DNA of 64,000 bases from positions 2,170,001 to 2,234,000 of the forward strand of contig NZ_CP011112.1 of the NCBI RefSeq assembly GCF_001190945.1. Reading direction: 5' to 3'. The notes below the pieces were generated by a model. That model saw nothing but the letters and a program-made list of their open reading frames with translations. It did no database searches and was not told the DNA's origin. This DNA is from Luteipulveratus mongoliensis (GTDB lineage Bacteria; Actinomycetota; Actinomycetes; Actinomycetales; Dermatophilaceae). A program made the position numbers and the translations under genes. Below, one piece after another: positions 1-8,436 of the stretch. The first letter of the stretch is position 1; every line of letters begins with the position of its first letter.

Positions 1-40
1 CCAGGGACCTGAGCGGAGCGATGTCGAGTGTCTGGCTCAC
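1..40 (-). CDS. LysR-type regulator, N-terminal edge only (partial)
   Basis: Read on the minus strand, a GTG at 40 opens 13 codons running off the window (VSQTLDIAPLRSL). The L-D-x-x-P-L-R-S-L pattern matches the N-terminus of actinobacterial LysR regulators as I remember them, where it precedes the winged helix-turn-helix. The gene is divergent from the EamA exporter, a common arrangement for a LysR regulator and its target, and a T-N11-A palindrome lies between them. Only 13 residues are visible, so the call is tentative. Confidence 0.4.
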   Translation of the reverse strand, partial: MSQTLDIAPLRSL

Positions 41-75
41 GTCTACAGGCTATCTGAGTAGCGATCGCGATTGAT

Positions 76-92
76 AATGATCACTGATCATT
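76..92. promoter_or_regulatory. 17-bp palindrome, candidate LysR operator
   Basis: AATGATCA-C-TGATCATT is a perfect inverted repeat with 8-bp arms and contains a T-N11-A core (T78 to A90), the classic LysR box. It overlaps a -10-like GATAAT (73-78) for the exporter gene and lies between that gene and the apparent LysR start. Confidence 0.5.
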
Positions 93-130
93 GTTGGACA
101 TGGCGGCCGGTTGGTCGCACGCTGGGTGAC

Positions 131-1066
131 ATGAAGCTGAAACCCCAGATGGCCGTGTCGGTCGCCTTCCTCTATGCACTGGGCTACCCGATCGCGGCGC
201 TGGGCGTCGAGGCGATGTCACCGGGTCCACTTCTCGTGCTGCGGTTCGCGCTGTCCGGTCTGATCCTCGCGCTGATCGCGAAGGTCACCCATGCACGGTG
301 GCCGCGTGGGCGGCAGCTCCGGGACGCGGTCGTCGTGGGGCTGCTGACCCAGGCCGTGCAGTTCATCGGCTGCTACGAGGCGCTGCGGCTGGGTGTCTCG
401 CCGGTGCTCGTGGCGCTCGTCGTCGCGATGAACCCGCTGTCGACCGCGATGCTGGCCGCGCTTCTGCTCGGTGAGCCGATCTCGCGGCGCAAGGTGGTGG
501 CTCTCGTCCTCGCGGTCGTGGCCGTCGTGGTGGCGTTCGCCGGTCGAGTGGCCGACGTGGGCGGGATCGACCTCGCGGTGCTGCTGCCTGTCGTGGCGCT
601 GCTCGGCATCTCGCTCGGCAGCGTTCATCAGCAGCGTCGGCTGAAGGGCGCCGATGCGGTCCCGGTCAGCGCGATCGGTGTCACGGCGTCGGTGCCGTTC
701 GCCGTGGTGTTCTCCCTGACCGCGCCCATGGAGGTGTACGACGTCCGCCAGGCGGTCCTGTCGTTGCTCGCCATGGTGGTCTTCAGCTCCGTGCTCGGCA
801 TGACGCTCTTCCTCGCGGCGGTCAAGCAGGCCGGTGCCGCACAGGTCTCGATGTTGTTCGCGGTCATCCCCTCGGGCGCCGCGTTGCTGACATGGGTGCT
901 GCTGGGCACTCGGCCGGACATCGGAGTCGGGATCGGTCTGGTGATCGGAGCCGTCGCCTGCCTGGTCGGCCGGGAGGCGACGTCGCGCAAGCCGGCCGCG
1001 CGACCGGCGTACGACCTGGAGGCAGGGGAGGTGCCGGGCCGCTCGGCCCGGGCGGCGTCGTACTAA
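131..1066 (+). CDS. EamA/DMT-family inner-membrane transporter
   Basis: 311 residues of almost continuous hydrophobic helices (about ten segments) in two repeated halves, as in the drug/metabolite transporter superfamily. These are usually exporters of metabolites or amino acids; the substrate cannot be read from sequence. The ATG at 131 (MKLKPQM) is preferred over an in-frame upstream ATG at 71, because the first membrane helix starts shortly after it and the upstream codons overlap the promoter palindrome. The C-terminus is a short charged tail (residues about 285-311). Divergent from a putative LysR regulator, which is probably its controller. Confidence 0.85.
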   Translation: MKLKPQMAVSVAFLYALGYPIAALGVEAMSPGPLLVLRFALSGLILALIAKVTHARWPRGRQLRDAVVVGLLTQAVQFIGCYEALRLGVSPVLVALVVAMNPLSTAMLAALLLGEPISRRKVVALVLAVVAVVVAFAGRVADVGGIDLAVLLPVVALLGISLGSVHQQRRLKGADAVPVSAIGVTASVPFAVVFSLTAPMEVYDVRQAVLSLLAMVVFSSVLGMTLFLAAVKQAGAAQVSMLFAVIPSGAALLTWVLLGTRPDIGVGIGLVIGAVACLVGREATSRKPAARPAYDLEAGEVPGRSARAASY

Positions 1067-1102
1067 CGTCCTGCATGGTTGTCGTCCACGTAGGAGGTCG
1101 GT

Positions 1103-2107
1103 GTGCGTTTCGGAGTCTTTGTTCCGCAGGGTTGGAAGATGGATCTGGTCGGCATCGAGCCGGCTCGGCAGTGGCAGGTGATGAACGACCTCGCCCAGCG
1201 GTTCGACGCCGACGAGCGGTGGGAGTCCATCTGGGTCTTCGACCACTTCCACACCACACCGGTCCCCACCGAGCAGGCGACGCACGAGGCGTGGAGCCTG
1301 ATGGCGGCGTTCGCCGCGTCGACGTCGCGGATCCGCCTCGGGCAGATGTGCACCTGCATGGCCTATCGCAACCCGGGCTACCTCGCCAAGGTCGCCGCCA
1401 CGATCGACATCATCTCCGGTGGACGGGTCGAGATGGGCATCGGAGCGGGCTGGTACGAGCACGAGTGGCGGGCGTACGGCTACGGCTTCCCGCGGGCGGG
1501 CGTGCGGCTGGAGATGCTCCGTGAGGGTGTCGATGTCTTCCGGCAGATGTGGACGACGGGATCCGCGACGCTGGACGGCAAGCACTACCAGCTGGACGGC
1601 GCGATCTGCCAGCCTCAGCCGCTGCAGACCACCTCGCCGGAGAACCGGATCCCGATGTGGGTCGCGGGCGGTGGCGAGAAGAAGACGCTGCGCATCGCGG
1701 CGGAGTACGCCGACTACACCAACTTCGATGGCTCACCCGAGGGGTTCGTCGCGAAGTCGGCGATCCTCGAGCAGCACTGCAAGGACGTCGGTCGCGACTT
1801 CGGCTCGATCGTGCGGTCGGCCAACTACAACGTGTTCATCGGCGAGAACGCTCAGGAAGTGCAAGATCGGCTCGACTGGCTCGAGGAGCACTACCGCGAG
1901 GCCGGCCTGACCGCGGAGAAGGCGGCCGAGCAGCGCGCCAACTTCTCGCGGGGGCCTCTCGTCGGCACACCCGAGCAGATTGTCGAGACTCTGCGCGGGC
2001 TGGAGGCGAGCGGCATGACCTACGCGATCACCAACTTCGCAGAGGCGGCGTACGACACTTCCGGCATCGAGCTGTTCGAGAGTCAGGTCCTGCCCGAGCT
2101 GGGCTAG
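1103..2107 (+). CDS. F420-dependent LLM-class (luciferase-like) oxidoreductase
   Basis: 334 residues with the bacterial luciferase TIM-barrel pattern: an N-terminal strand MRFGVFVPQG, a middle region with GAGWYEHEW, and the cofactor-side motif PMWVAGGGEKKTLRIAA at about 190-205. It resembles the TIGR03560 group of F420-dependent enzymes. Hydride transfer between F420H2 and an unknown substrate is expected. The start is the GTG at 1103, behind a strong AGGAGG (1092-1097); an overlapping GTG at 1101 is out of frame. F420 supply is encoded in the same window (fbiB and fbiA at 47-49 kb). FMN use cannot be excluded. Confidence 0.85.
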   Translation: MRFGVFVPQGWKMDLVGIEPARQWQVMNDLAQRFDADERWESIWVFDHFHTTPVPTEQATHEAWSLMAAFAASTSRIRLGQMCTCMAYRNPGYLAKVAATIDIISGGRVEMGIGAGWYEHEWRAYGYGFPRAGVRLEMLREGVDVFRQMWTTGSATLDGKHYQLDGAICQPQPLQTTSPENRIPMWVAGGGEKKTLRIAAEYADYTNFDGSPEGFVAKSAILEQHCKDVGRDFGSIVRSANYNVFIGENAQEVQDRLDWLEEHYREAGLTAEKAAEQRANFSRGPLVGTPEQIVETLRGLEASGMTYAITNFAEAAYDTSGIELFESQVLPELG

Positions 2108-2233
2108 CCGCCTCTGTCCACATCCCCGCTGTGCTTGCGGCGCCCTCCACAGGGGTGGCCTCGGGCATCGTGCGGTCTGGCCCCTCGGCCGAGGATCAAC
2201 GCATCAGTCGATCTCTCGCTCAGGAGCCCTGCC

Positions 2234-2791
2234 ATGATCCGTCCCGTTCTCGTTGTCGCGTCTGCCGTTCTCGCCGCCGCAGGCACGCTCGCGCCGTCCA
2301 CCGCCCAAGGAGTCGAAGTACCCATGACGACCACCCCCAGCCCGACGAGCCCGGCCGCCACCCCGCCTGCGGAGGTGGGCGGCGTCGCGCTCTCGCAGCT
2401 GCCCGCCGGTCTCGGCGCGCTGAGCGTGTTCGACTCGGAGGACGACGACGCGCAGATCTCCACAGGTGTCTGGGAGTCGACCGTGCCCGAGGGTTCGGCC
2501 GTCGATCTGAGTGTCACGGTCGTGCGATCCGACCGGTTCACCACGCCGGAGGCGTTTCACGACTGGGTGGTGCCGTGGCAGGAGCGTCCGGCGGAGGAGG
2601 CTGTCTACGAGCAGACGACGGTCGGCGGTGGGACCGCGTGGCTGGCCAAGGACCAGGTGCTCTGGCTGATCCGGCCGGGTCTGGGCGCCTCCGTGACGAT
2701 CGATGCGAAGCGATTCGACGCCACCACGCTGCCGCAGGTCGCCGAGGCCGCTCACGAGACAGCTTCAGGTGGTGCCGGCGCGCCGAAGTAG
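2234..2791 (+). CDS. secreted hypothetical protein
   Basis: 185 residues starting at the ATG at 2234. Residues 1 to about 26 form a signal peptide (MIRP, hydrophobic core VLVVASAVLAAAG, likely cleavage near STAQG). The mature part is acidic with a Thr/Pro-rich start and no motif I recognise. Two tryptophan-containing hydrophobic segments (about 110-125 and 140-155) suggest a small beta-rich domain. Its 3' end contains the -10 box of the downstream acyl-CoA dehydrogenase gene. Function unknown; exported to the cell surface or medium. Confidence 0.7.
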   Translation: MIRPVLVVASAVLAAAGTLAPSTAQGVEVPMTTTPSPTSPAATPPAEVGGVALSQLPAGLGALSVFDSEDDDAQISTGVWESTVPEGSAVDLSVTVVRSDRFTTPEAFHDWVVPWQERPAEEAVYEQTTVGGGTAWLAKDQVLWLIRPGLGASVTIDAKRFDATTLPQVAEAAHETASGGAGAPK

Positions 2792-2794
2792 AGT
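2789..2794 (+). promoter_or_regulatory. -10 box of leaderless acyl-CoA dehydrogenase mRNA
   Basis: TAGAGT lies 7 nt before the GTG start at 2802, so transcription should begin at or next to the start codon. The box overlaps the stop codon of the preceding gene. Confidence 0.6.
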
Positions 2795-2801
2795 GCCCCC
2801 C

Positions 2802-3968
2802 GTGACTGGGAACACTGACTTCGACCTCTTCAAGATCTCCGAGGACCACGAGGCCCTCCGCGAGGCCGTCCGAGCTGTTGCGGACGACAAGATCGCGCCG
2901 CATGCGGCCGAGGTGGACGAGAAGAGCGAGTTCCCACAGGCGGCACTCGACGCGCTCGTGGCCTCCGACTTCCACGCCCCGCACATCGCCGAGGAGTACG
3001 ACGGCGTCGGCGCGGACGCGCTCGCGACCTGCATCGTCATCGAGGAGGTTGCGCGCGCGTGCGCGTCGTCCTCGTTGATCCCGGCGGTGAACAAGCTCGG
3101 CTCGATGCCGGTCATCCTCGGCGCCTCCGACGAGGTCAAGGCCAAGTACCTCCCGCCGGTGGCCAAGGGAGAGGCGATGTTCTCGTACGGCCTGTCCGAG
3201 CGCGAGGCCGGCTCGGACACCGCGTCGATGAAGTGCAAGGCCAAGAAGGACGGCGACTTCTACGTCCTCAACGGCCAGAAGTCCTGGATCACCAACGCGG
3301 GCGTCTCGCAGTTCTACACGGTCCTCGCGGTCACTGATCCGGACGGCGAGCGCGGCCGCAACATCTCGGCGTTCGTCGTCGAGAAGGACGACGAGGGCTT
3401 CGGGTTCGGTGAGCCGGAGCGCAAGCTCGGCATCAAGGGCAGCCCGACCCGCGAGCTGCACTTCGACAGCTGCCGCATCCCGGCCGACCGCATCATCGGC
3501 CAGGAGGGTGAGGGTCTCAAGATCGCGCTGCGCACCCTCGACCACACCCGCGTCACGATCGGAGCCCAGGCCGTCGGCATCGCGCAGGGTGCGCTGGACT
3601 ATGCGCTCGGCTACGTCAAGGAGCGCAAGCAGTTCGGCAAGGCCATTGCTGAGTTCCAGGGTCTGCAGTTCATGCTCGGCGACATGGCCATGAAGCTCGA
3701 GGCCGCGCGGCAGATGGTCTACGTCGCGGCTGCCAAGTCCGAGCGTGGGGACGCCGACCTGCCGTTCTTCGGTGCGGCGGCCAAGTGCTTCGCCAGTGAC
3801 GTCGCGATGGAGGTCACGACCGACGCCGTACAGCTGCTCGGGGGTGCCGGTTACGTCAAGGACCACCCCGTCGAGCGGATGATGCGCGACGCCAAGATCA
3901 CCCAGATCTACGAAGGCACCAACCAGATCCAGCGCATGGTGATGGCCCGCCAGCTCCTCAAGCGCTGA
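2802..3968 (+). CDS. fadE25: acyl-CoA dehydrogenase (FadE25-like)
   Basis: 388-residue flavoprotein oxidising acyl-CoA to trans-2-enoyl-CoA. Seen: the substrate/FAD motif YGLSEREAGSDTASM (about 127-141), the middle beta domain with KLGIKGSPTREL, and the C-terminal helical domain with IYEGTNQIQR, where the Glu at about 371 is the expected catalytic base. It closely resembles M. tuberculosis FadE25 as I recall that sequence, and that gene lies in the same neighbourhood as the LCP/TIGR03089/fbiAB genes. The GTG start is set by a leaderless -10 box 7 nt upstream. Substrate chain length is not determinable. Confidence 0.92.
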   Translation: MTGNTDFDLFKISEDHEALREAVRAVADDKIAPHAAEVDEKSEFPQAALDALVASDFHAPHIAEEYDGVGADALATCIVIEEVARACASSSLIPAVNKLGSMPVILGASDEVKAKYLPPVAKGEAMFSYGLSEREAGSDTASMKCKAKKDGDFYVLNGQKSWITNAGVSQFYTVLAVTDPDGERGRNISAFVVEKDDEGFGFGEPERKLGIKGSPTRELHFDSCRIPADRIIGQEGEGLKIALRTLDHTRVTIGAQAVGIAQGALDYALGYVKERKQFGKAIAEFQGLQFMLGDMAMKLEAARQMVYVAAAKSERGDADLPFFGAAAKCFASDVAMEVTTDAVQLLGGAGYVKDHPVERMMRDAKITQIYEGTNQIQRMVMARQLLKR

Positions 3969-4014
3969 CCCAGGGCGCCCTTCTGCCGGGGAGAGTTCAC
4001 TCGTGCGGGACAAC

Positions 4015-4052
4015 GCAGAAGGTTCGAGCGTCATAGCGCTCGAACCTTCTGC
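4015..4052. repeat. 38-bp palindromic repeat, copy 1 (bidirectional terminator-like)
   Basis: Perfect 16-bp arms (GCAGAAGGTTCGAGCG and its complement) around a 6-nt loop TCATAG. It lies between the convergent acyl-CoA dehydrogenase (+) and GNAT (-) genes, so it may end transcription from both sides. It matches the copy at 5617-5654 at 36 of 38 positions. Confidence 0.9.
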
Positions 4053-4061
4053 AGTTGCCGT

Positions 4062-4516
4062 TCAGCTGGCGAGCGGTTTGCTGATCCGGACCTCTTCCTG
4101 CTCATATCCGAGCGCCGCGTAGAACGTGCGCGCGCCCTGGTTCGCGGCACCGGTCTCGAGCTGGATTCGTTGATGTCCGCGGGCGCGAGCCCACTGCTCG
4201 GCTGCGCGTATGAGTGCGGAACCGACTCCCAGTCGAGTCGCGTGCTCGGCGACCACGAGCTCGCCTAGGCATCAACCTCGCCGGACCAGTGCGTTCGTGT
4301 GCCCAACGAGACGAAACCGAGAACGCCGCTCTGATCCGCCGCTACGTACAGCGCATGTCCTGGGTCATCCGCACGCGCGATGCTCTCGGATACCCACGAA
4401 ATCACTGCCGCTTGGACGCCGCGATGGTCACGCCACGAAGCAACGCCAGACGTCAGCCGCGGAGCGAGTTCAAGGACTGCATCTCGTTCTATGGCTCTGA
4501 ACCGTCGGATCTCCAT
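4062..4516 (-). pseudogene. GNAT acetyltransferase, frameshifted
   Basis: The 5' part (4265-4516) encodes MEIRRFRAIERD...GFVSLGTRTHWSGEVDA and then hits TAG. The 3' part in another frame (from about 4264 down to 4062) continues with GELVVAEHATRLGVGSALI..., the acetyl-CoA-binding motif A of GNAT enzymes, and ends with a YAALGYEQEE motif. Joined, they form one ordinary ~150-residue GNAT protein. The missing bases are near 4262-4267 (one base, or four if a codon is also lost). No functional product is expected unless the break is an assembly error or is bypassed. Divergent from the DUF559 pseudogene. Confidence 0.8.
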
Positions 4517-4705
4517 GAGGCGAGGCTAGAACTCGGTGCCCTAGTGAATAAGGCAACGGGTAAGCCCAGGAACGGCGGCGGGTTCGGGTGCCATCGGGAC
4601 CGCGCGGGTCTGCGAGTCTCCGCATCCCACAATCGGTGCCCTTTCCGTCCACAGGTCGCGTTCGTCGACTGTGACCCAGTCACGGACGTTGAGAGGCTGG
4701 TTGCC

Positions 4706-5638
4706 ATGGACGGTACGAACGGGCGGAACTCGTCGCGGAGCTCGCAGACGCCCAAGGCGGCGTGTTGTCGCGAGCGCAGCTTCGCGGTCTCGGCCTCTCA
4801 CGCCACGAGGTGAAGCGGGAGGTCGCCGCGGGGCGATGGCGACTGCTGGGCACGCGGACGGTAGCTGTACTGCCCGACCTTGAGCCGGCCGCACGGTGGT
4901 GGCGAGCGGTGTGGGAGAGCGGGGAACGCGCGCGACTTGATGGTGCGACCGCCTTGCTGGCTGCGGGGCTAAAGCACTGGGATGAACCGGTCGTGCACGT
5001 CTCGGTGCCACGCGGCAGCCATGCGCGGCGCGTGACGGGAGTGCGGATCCATGCCGTCACGGACCTGGAGTTGCCGCATGGAGCGAGCATCCCGACGACG
5101 CGCCGGGAGATCGCCGTGGTCCGTGCCGCGCAGTGGGCAAGGACGGATCGCGAAGCCGCGACGATCATGGCGATGTCGGGTTCAGCAGCGCCTCGTCTCC
5201 GCGGCCCGACTTGCCGAAGCATGGCGGCACGTGACGCGCAGTCGGCGTCGAGCCTTGCTGGACGCCGTGATCCGAGACGTATGCAACGGTGCCGAGTCGC
5301 TGAGTGAGCTGGACTTCGCAGCGGCTTGCCGCGCGCGCGGCCTGCCGACACCGTCCCGGCAGGTGCTACGCCGAGGGCCGAAGGGCCGGATCTATCTCGA
5401 CGTCGCCTGGGAGGACCTCGGAGTCGCGGTGGAGATCGACGGCGCACATCACGGATGGGGGCTCGGCGCAGTCGAGGATGCGTTGCGAGACAACAATGTC
5501 CGTCTGGACGGACTGCTGACGCTACGAATTCCCGTGTTGGGCTGGCGCATGGATCAGCGCGCCTTCATGGACCAGGTCGAGAGGGCCTTGGTTGCCGCAG
5601 CGGAGAGGGCGGAACTGCAGAAGGTTCGAGCGTCATGA
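4706..5638 (+). pseudogene. DUF559 endonuclease-like protein with AbiEi-type N-terminal domain, frameshifted
   Basis: The first part (about 4705-5178) encodes a winged-helix AbiEi-like antitoxin domain (GVLSRAQLRGLGLSRHEV...) and a linker. The second part, in another frame (about 5180-5638), continues with VQQRLVSAARLAEAW and a DUF559 domain (IYLDVAWEDLGVAVEIDGAHH), a Vsr/PD-(D/E)xK-type nuclease fold. One extra G in the GGG at 5178-5180 explains the break. The natural ATG at 4706 is also out of frame with the N-terminal domain by one base, so a second frameshift near 4711 is likely; otherwise the start is the GTG at 4762. The stop codon lies inside the palindrome at 5617-5654. Confidence 0.78.
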
Positions 5639-5654
5639 CGCTCGAACCTTCTGC
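5617..5654. repeat. 38-bp palindromic repeat, copy 2 (perfect palindrome)
   Basis: GCAGAAGGTTCGAGCGTCA followed at once by its exact complement: a 19+19 bp perfect palindrome. It contains the stop codon of the DUF559 reading frame and lies between that gene (+) and the convergent LCP gene (-). It differs from the 4015 copy only at the two central loop bases. Confidence 0.9.
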
Positions 5655-5697
5655 GGAGAATTGCCGCCGTTGGTACGGGTGGCAGCGAAACCGGTTG

Positions 5698-7143
5698 CTA
5701 GGGCTTGACGTTGGGGGACTGGTCCTGGTTGAGCGCGTCGAACAGGGCGGCTGCGCCCTTGTCGTCCCACAGCACTGCGGACCCGGCCGGCGTCGAGTAG
5801 TTCGTATCCGCCACCGGCACCTGGATCGACTGACCCTTGCCACCGGAGAGCGACTTCAGGGCCCGCATGACCTTGAACGCCTCCCACGGCGACATGTCCT
5901 TGTCGACCGCAACACCTTGCGCACCCGAGGCGCCCATCTTCTTGAGCTTGAACGGGTTGATGATGTTGCTGGGCGAGGCCATCTTCTTCATCAGCGCACC
6001 GAGGAACTCCCGCTGCCGCTTGGCGCGACCGAGGTCACCCAGCGGGTCGGAGTAGCGGGCCCGGACGTAACCGAGCGCGTTCTTGCCGTCGAGGTTCTGG
6101 CAGCCGGCCGGCAGGTTGATGTGCGCCTTCTCGTCCTTCATCGCCTTGGGCAGGCACATCCGTACGCCGCCGACCGAGTCGACCACCGACGCGAACCCGC
6201 CGAAGCCGATCTCCATGTAGCCATCGACGTGCAGGTTGGTCGCACCCTCGACGGTCTGGACGAGCAGCTGCGGCCCGCCGACGGAGAAGGAGGCGTTGAT
6301 CTTGTTCTTGCGGTGGCCCGGGATCTTCACATAGCTGTCGCGCGGCAGGCTGACCAGCGTCGGAGAACCGCTGTCGGGCATGTGCAGCAGCATGATCGAG
6401 TCCGTACGCCGTCCCGCCGCCGAGCCGGTGCCGAGGTCGTGCTTCTGGGCCGCGCTCAGACCCTCGCGGCTGTCGGAGCCGACGAGCACGATGTTGGTGC
6501 CCTTGCCCTCACCGGGACGCTCACCCGACGTCGGGATCGCGTCCACCTTGGTCACCTTGTCCCAGACGGTCTTGCCCGCCCAGGCGATCGCGGCGATCCA
6601 CAGCAGCAGGATGATCAGGAATGCGCCGACCCACTTGGTCCAACGCCGCTTGCGCCGCGGACGCGAGATCGGGGCCGGGGTGCCCATGGGCCCGCCGGGA
6701 CCGCCCGGCCCCTCGGGTCCTCCTGGTCCACCACCCGAACCGCCCGGTCCCTGGGGCCGGGTCTGGGTTGGACGTGGTGCGCCGACGGGCAGCCGCTGAG
6801 TGTGATCGGCGTACGCCGGGTCCTGGCCCGTGGCCGCCGCAGACGGGCGAGGGGCTGAGGCGGCTGCGCGCGCGCCGCTGGCGGGACGTGCGCCGGTCGG
6901 GCGTCGCACGGGTGCGGCCTGAGTGGCGCCGCCGTCGAGGTCGTCGTCGTACTGCGGTCGCTGGTCGTGGCGTACGGGAATCGGTTGGGCTCCAGGTTGC
7001 TCAGGCCCGCGACGACGCGGCCGCGGGGTCGCTCGCTCAGCGCCGCGGCGGGTGTCAACCGTGAACGCTTCGGTCTCCTCCGGGCCTGGTCGTGGAGCCG
7101 CAGGACGCGGCCGACGAGGGTCCGACTTGTCTTCGTGAGGCAC
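5698..7143 (-). CDS. LCP (LytR-CpsA-Psr) family wall-polymer ligase
   Basis: 481 residues. Residues 1 to about 165 form a cytoplasmic Arg/Pro/Gly-rich disordered tail, followed by one membrane helix (about 168-190: WVGAFLIILLLWIAAIAW) and an extracellular LCP domain from about 215 (LVGSDSRE, the Arg-rich phosphate-binding set, DSVGGVRMCLP, ARYSDPLGDLGRAKRQREF). LCP enzymes move lipid-linked wall glycopolymers onto peptidoglycan. The GTG at 7143 is chosen because TACCCT lies 6 nt upstream (leaderless); an in-frame ATG at 7167 would precede that box. Its place next to the Wzm/Wzt exporter and a glycosyltransferase fits attachment of the polymer made in this locus. Corresponds in neighbourhood to Rv3267. 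Confidence 0.92.
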   Translation of the reverse strand: MPHEDKSDPRRPRPAAPRPGPEETEAFTVDTRRGAERATPRPRRRGPEQPGAQPIPVRHDQRPQYDDDLDGGATQAAPVRRPTGARPASGARAAASAPRPSAAATGQDPAYADHTQRLPVGAPRPTQTRPQGPGGSGGGPGGPEGPGGPGGPMGTPAPISRPRRKRRWTKWVGAFLIILLLWIAAIAWAGKTVWDKVTKVDAIPTSGERPGEGKGTNIVLVGSDSREGLSAAQKHDLGTGSAAGRRTDSIMLLHMPDSGSPTLVSLPRDSYVKIPGHRKNKINASFSVGGPQLLVQTVEGATNLHVDGYMEIGFGGFASVVDSVGGVRMCLPKAMKDEKAHINLPAGCQNLDGKNALGYVRARYSDPLGDLGRAKRQREFLGALMKKMASPSNIINPFKLKKMGASGAQGVAVDKDMSPWEAFKVMRALKSLSGGKGQSIQVPVADTNYSTPAGSAVLWDDKGAAALFDALNQDQSPNVKP

Positions 7144-7149
7144 GGCGTC

Positions 7150-7155
7150 AGGGTA
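7150..7155 (-). promoter_or_regulatory. -10 box, leaderless LCP mRNA
   Basis: TACCCT on the minus strand, 6 nt before the GTG at 7143. Confidence 0.55.
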
Positions 7156-7298
7156 ACGGCCCCTCATGAGGGTGCAGTGGGGCGCAACGCCGTCATTTCC
7201 GGGACGCCGTACCGGTATGTGTGGTACGCACCCATCGCGTCGAGACCAGTCGGTGAGCGGTGGGTGGTGCACCGTCCCGAGCGCCGCCAACGGCCCTG

Positions 7299-7304
7299 TA
7301 ACCT
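7299..7304 (+). promoter_or_regulatory. -10 box of glycosyltransferase gene at 7314
   Basis: TAACCT, 9 nt before the ATG at 7314, indicating a leaderless or near-leaderless transcript. It is back to back with the LCP promoter about 150 bp away. Confidence 0.5.
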
Positions 7305-7313
7305 CGTGCAGCC

Positions 7314-8366
7314 ATGACTGACGAGACAGCCGACCGCGCGACAGACGCCGCAGCAACAGGGATCTCGGTGGTGATGCCGATCCTCAACGAGGAGCGTTAT
7401 CTCAAGACCGCGGTCGAGTCGATCCTCGCCCAGGACGCGCCAGGACCGGTCGAGGTCATCCTCGCCGTCGGGCCGAGCACCGACCGCACGCAGGAGATCG
7501 CCGATGCGATCGCTGCGAACGACTCACGTGTCCACGTGGTGGACAACCCCACCGGTCGGACCCCTGACGCCCTCAACGCGGCCCTGGCCAAGGCGTCGTA
7601 CGACATCGTGGCCCGTGCGGACGGCCACGGCATCCTCTCCCCGGGCTACCTGCGTACGGCCGCGGAGGCGCTGCGCCAGACCGGCGCCGCCAACGTCGGC
7701 GGGATCATGGACGCCGTCGGCACCACGCCCTTCGAGCGCACCGTGGCCGCGGCCATGAAGTCGCGGCTCGGCGTGGGCGGCGCACGGTTCAAGCTCGGTG
7801 GTGAGGCCGGCGAGGCGGAGACCGTCTACCTCGGCGTCTTCCGCCGCGACTGGCTGGAGCAGATCGGCGGCTACGACAGCCGCTTCAGCCGCGCCCAGGA
7901 CTGGGAGATGAACTACCGCATCCGGCAGGCGGGCGGGCTGGTCTGGTTCACGCCCGATCTGCGCGTCGAGTACCGACCGCGCGGCACCTTCCGCGCTCTC
8001 GCTCGCCAGTACCGCGACTACGGCCGCTGGCGCCGGGTCGTCGCACGGCAGCACAAGGGCTCCATCAACCCGCGCTACCTCGCGCCACCCGTGGCGCTCG
8101 GCGCCGTCGCGCTCGGCGCGGTCGGTGGGTTCGTCTGGCATCCGCTGTGGGTCGTGCCCGTGGCGTACGCCGCCGCCGTCACCGTTGGTGGCGTGCTGAT
8201 CTCGCGCGGTGAGGGCCTCGGCGTTGCGGCTCGAATGCCCGCCGTACTGGCCACGATGCACATGACCTGGGGCTGGGGATTCCTGACTAGTCGCATCCGT
8301 CTGCAGGACTCACAGCAGGCGTTCGGCCAGGTTCAGCAGACTCCCAGCGACGGGACGGTAGCCTGA
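7314..8366 (+). CDS. family 2 glycosyltransferase with C-terminal membrane helices (ExoA-like)
   Basis: 350 residues. The GT-A domain starts with VVMPILNEERYLKTAVESIL, carries VARADGHG (about 97-104) in the metal/nucleotide-binding region and QDWEMNYRIRQAGG (about 197-210), the acceptor-side motif of GT2 enzymes. Residues about 260-310 form two hydrophobic segments and anchor it in the membrane. It probably adds a sugar to a lipid-linked glycan on the inner face. Immediately followed by the Wzm/Wzt exporter genes. Donor sugar unknown. Confidence 0.85.
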   Translation: MTDETADRATDAAATGISVVMPILNEERYLKTAVESILAQDAPGPVEVILAVGPSTDRTQEIADAIAANDSRVHVVDNPTGRTPDALNAALAKASYDIVARADGHGILSPGYLRTAAEALRQTGAANVGGIMDAVGTTPFERTVAAAMKSRLGVGGARFKLGGEAGEAETVYLGVFRRDWLEQIGGYDSRFSRAQDWEMNYRIRQAGGLVWFTPDLRVEYRPRGTFRALARQYRDYGRWRRVVARQHKGSINPRYLAPPVALGAVALGAVGGFVWHPLWVVPVAYAAAVTVGGVLISRGEGLGVAARMPAVLATMHMTWGWGFLTSRIRLQDSQQAFGQVQQTPSDGTVA

Positions 8367-8436
8367 CTCGGCGCGCCCGCGAGAGTGGGCGCTGGGGTGG
8401 GGGCATGAGCACGATCGACAACCAGGCAAGGACGGC

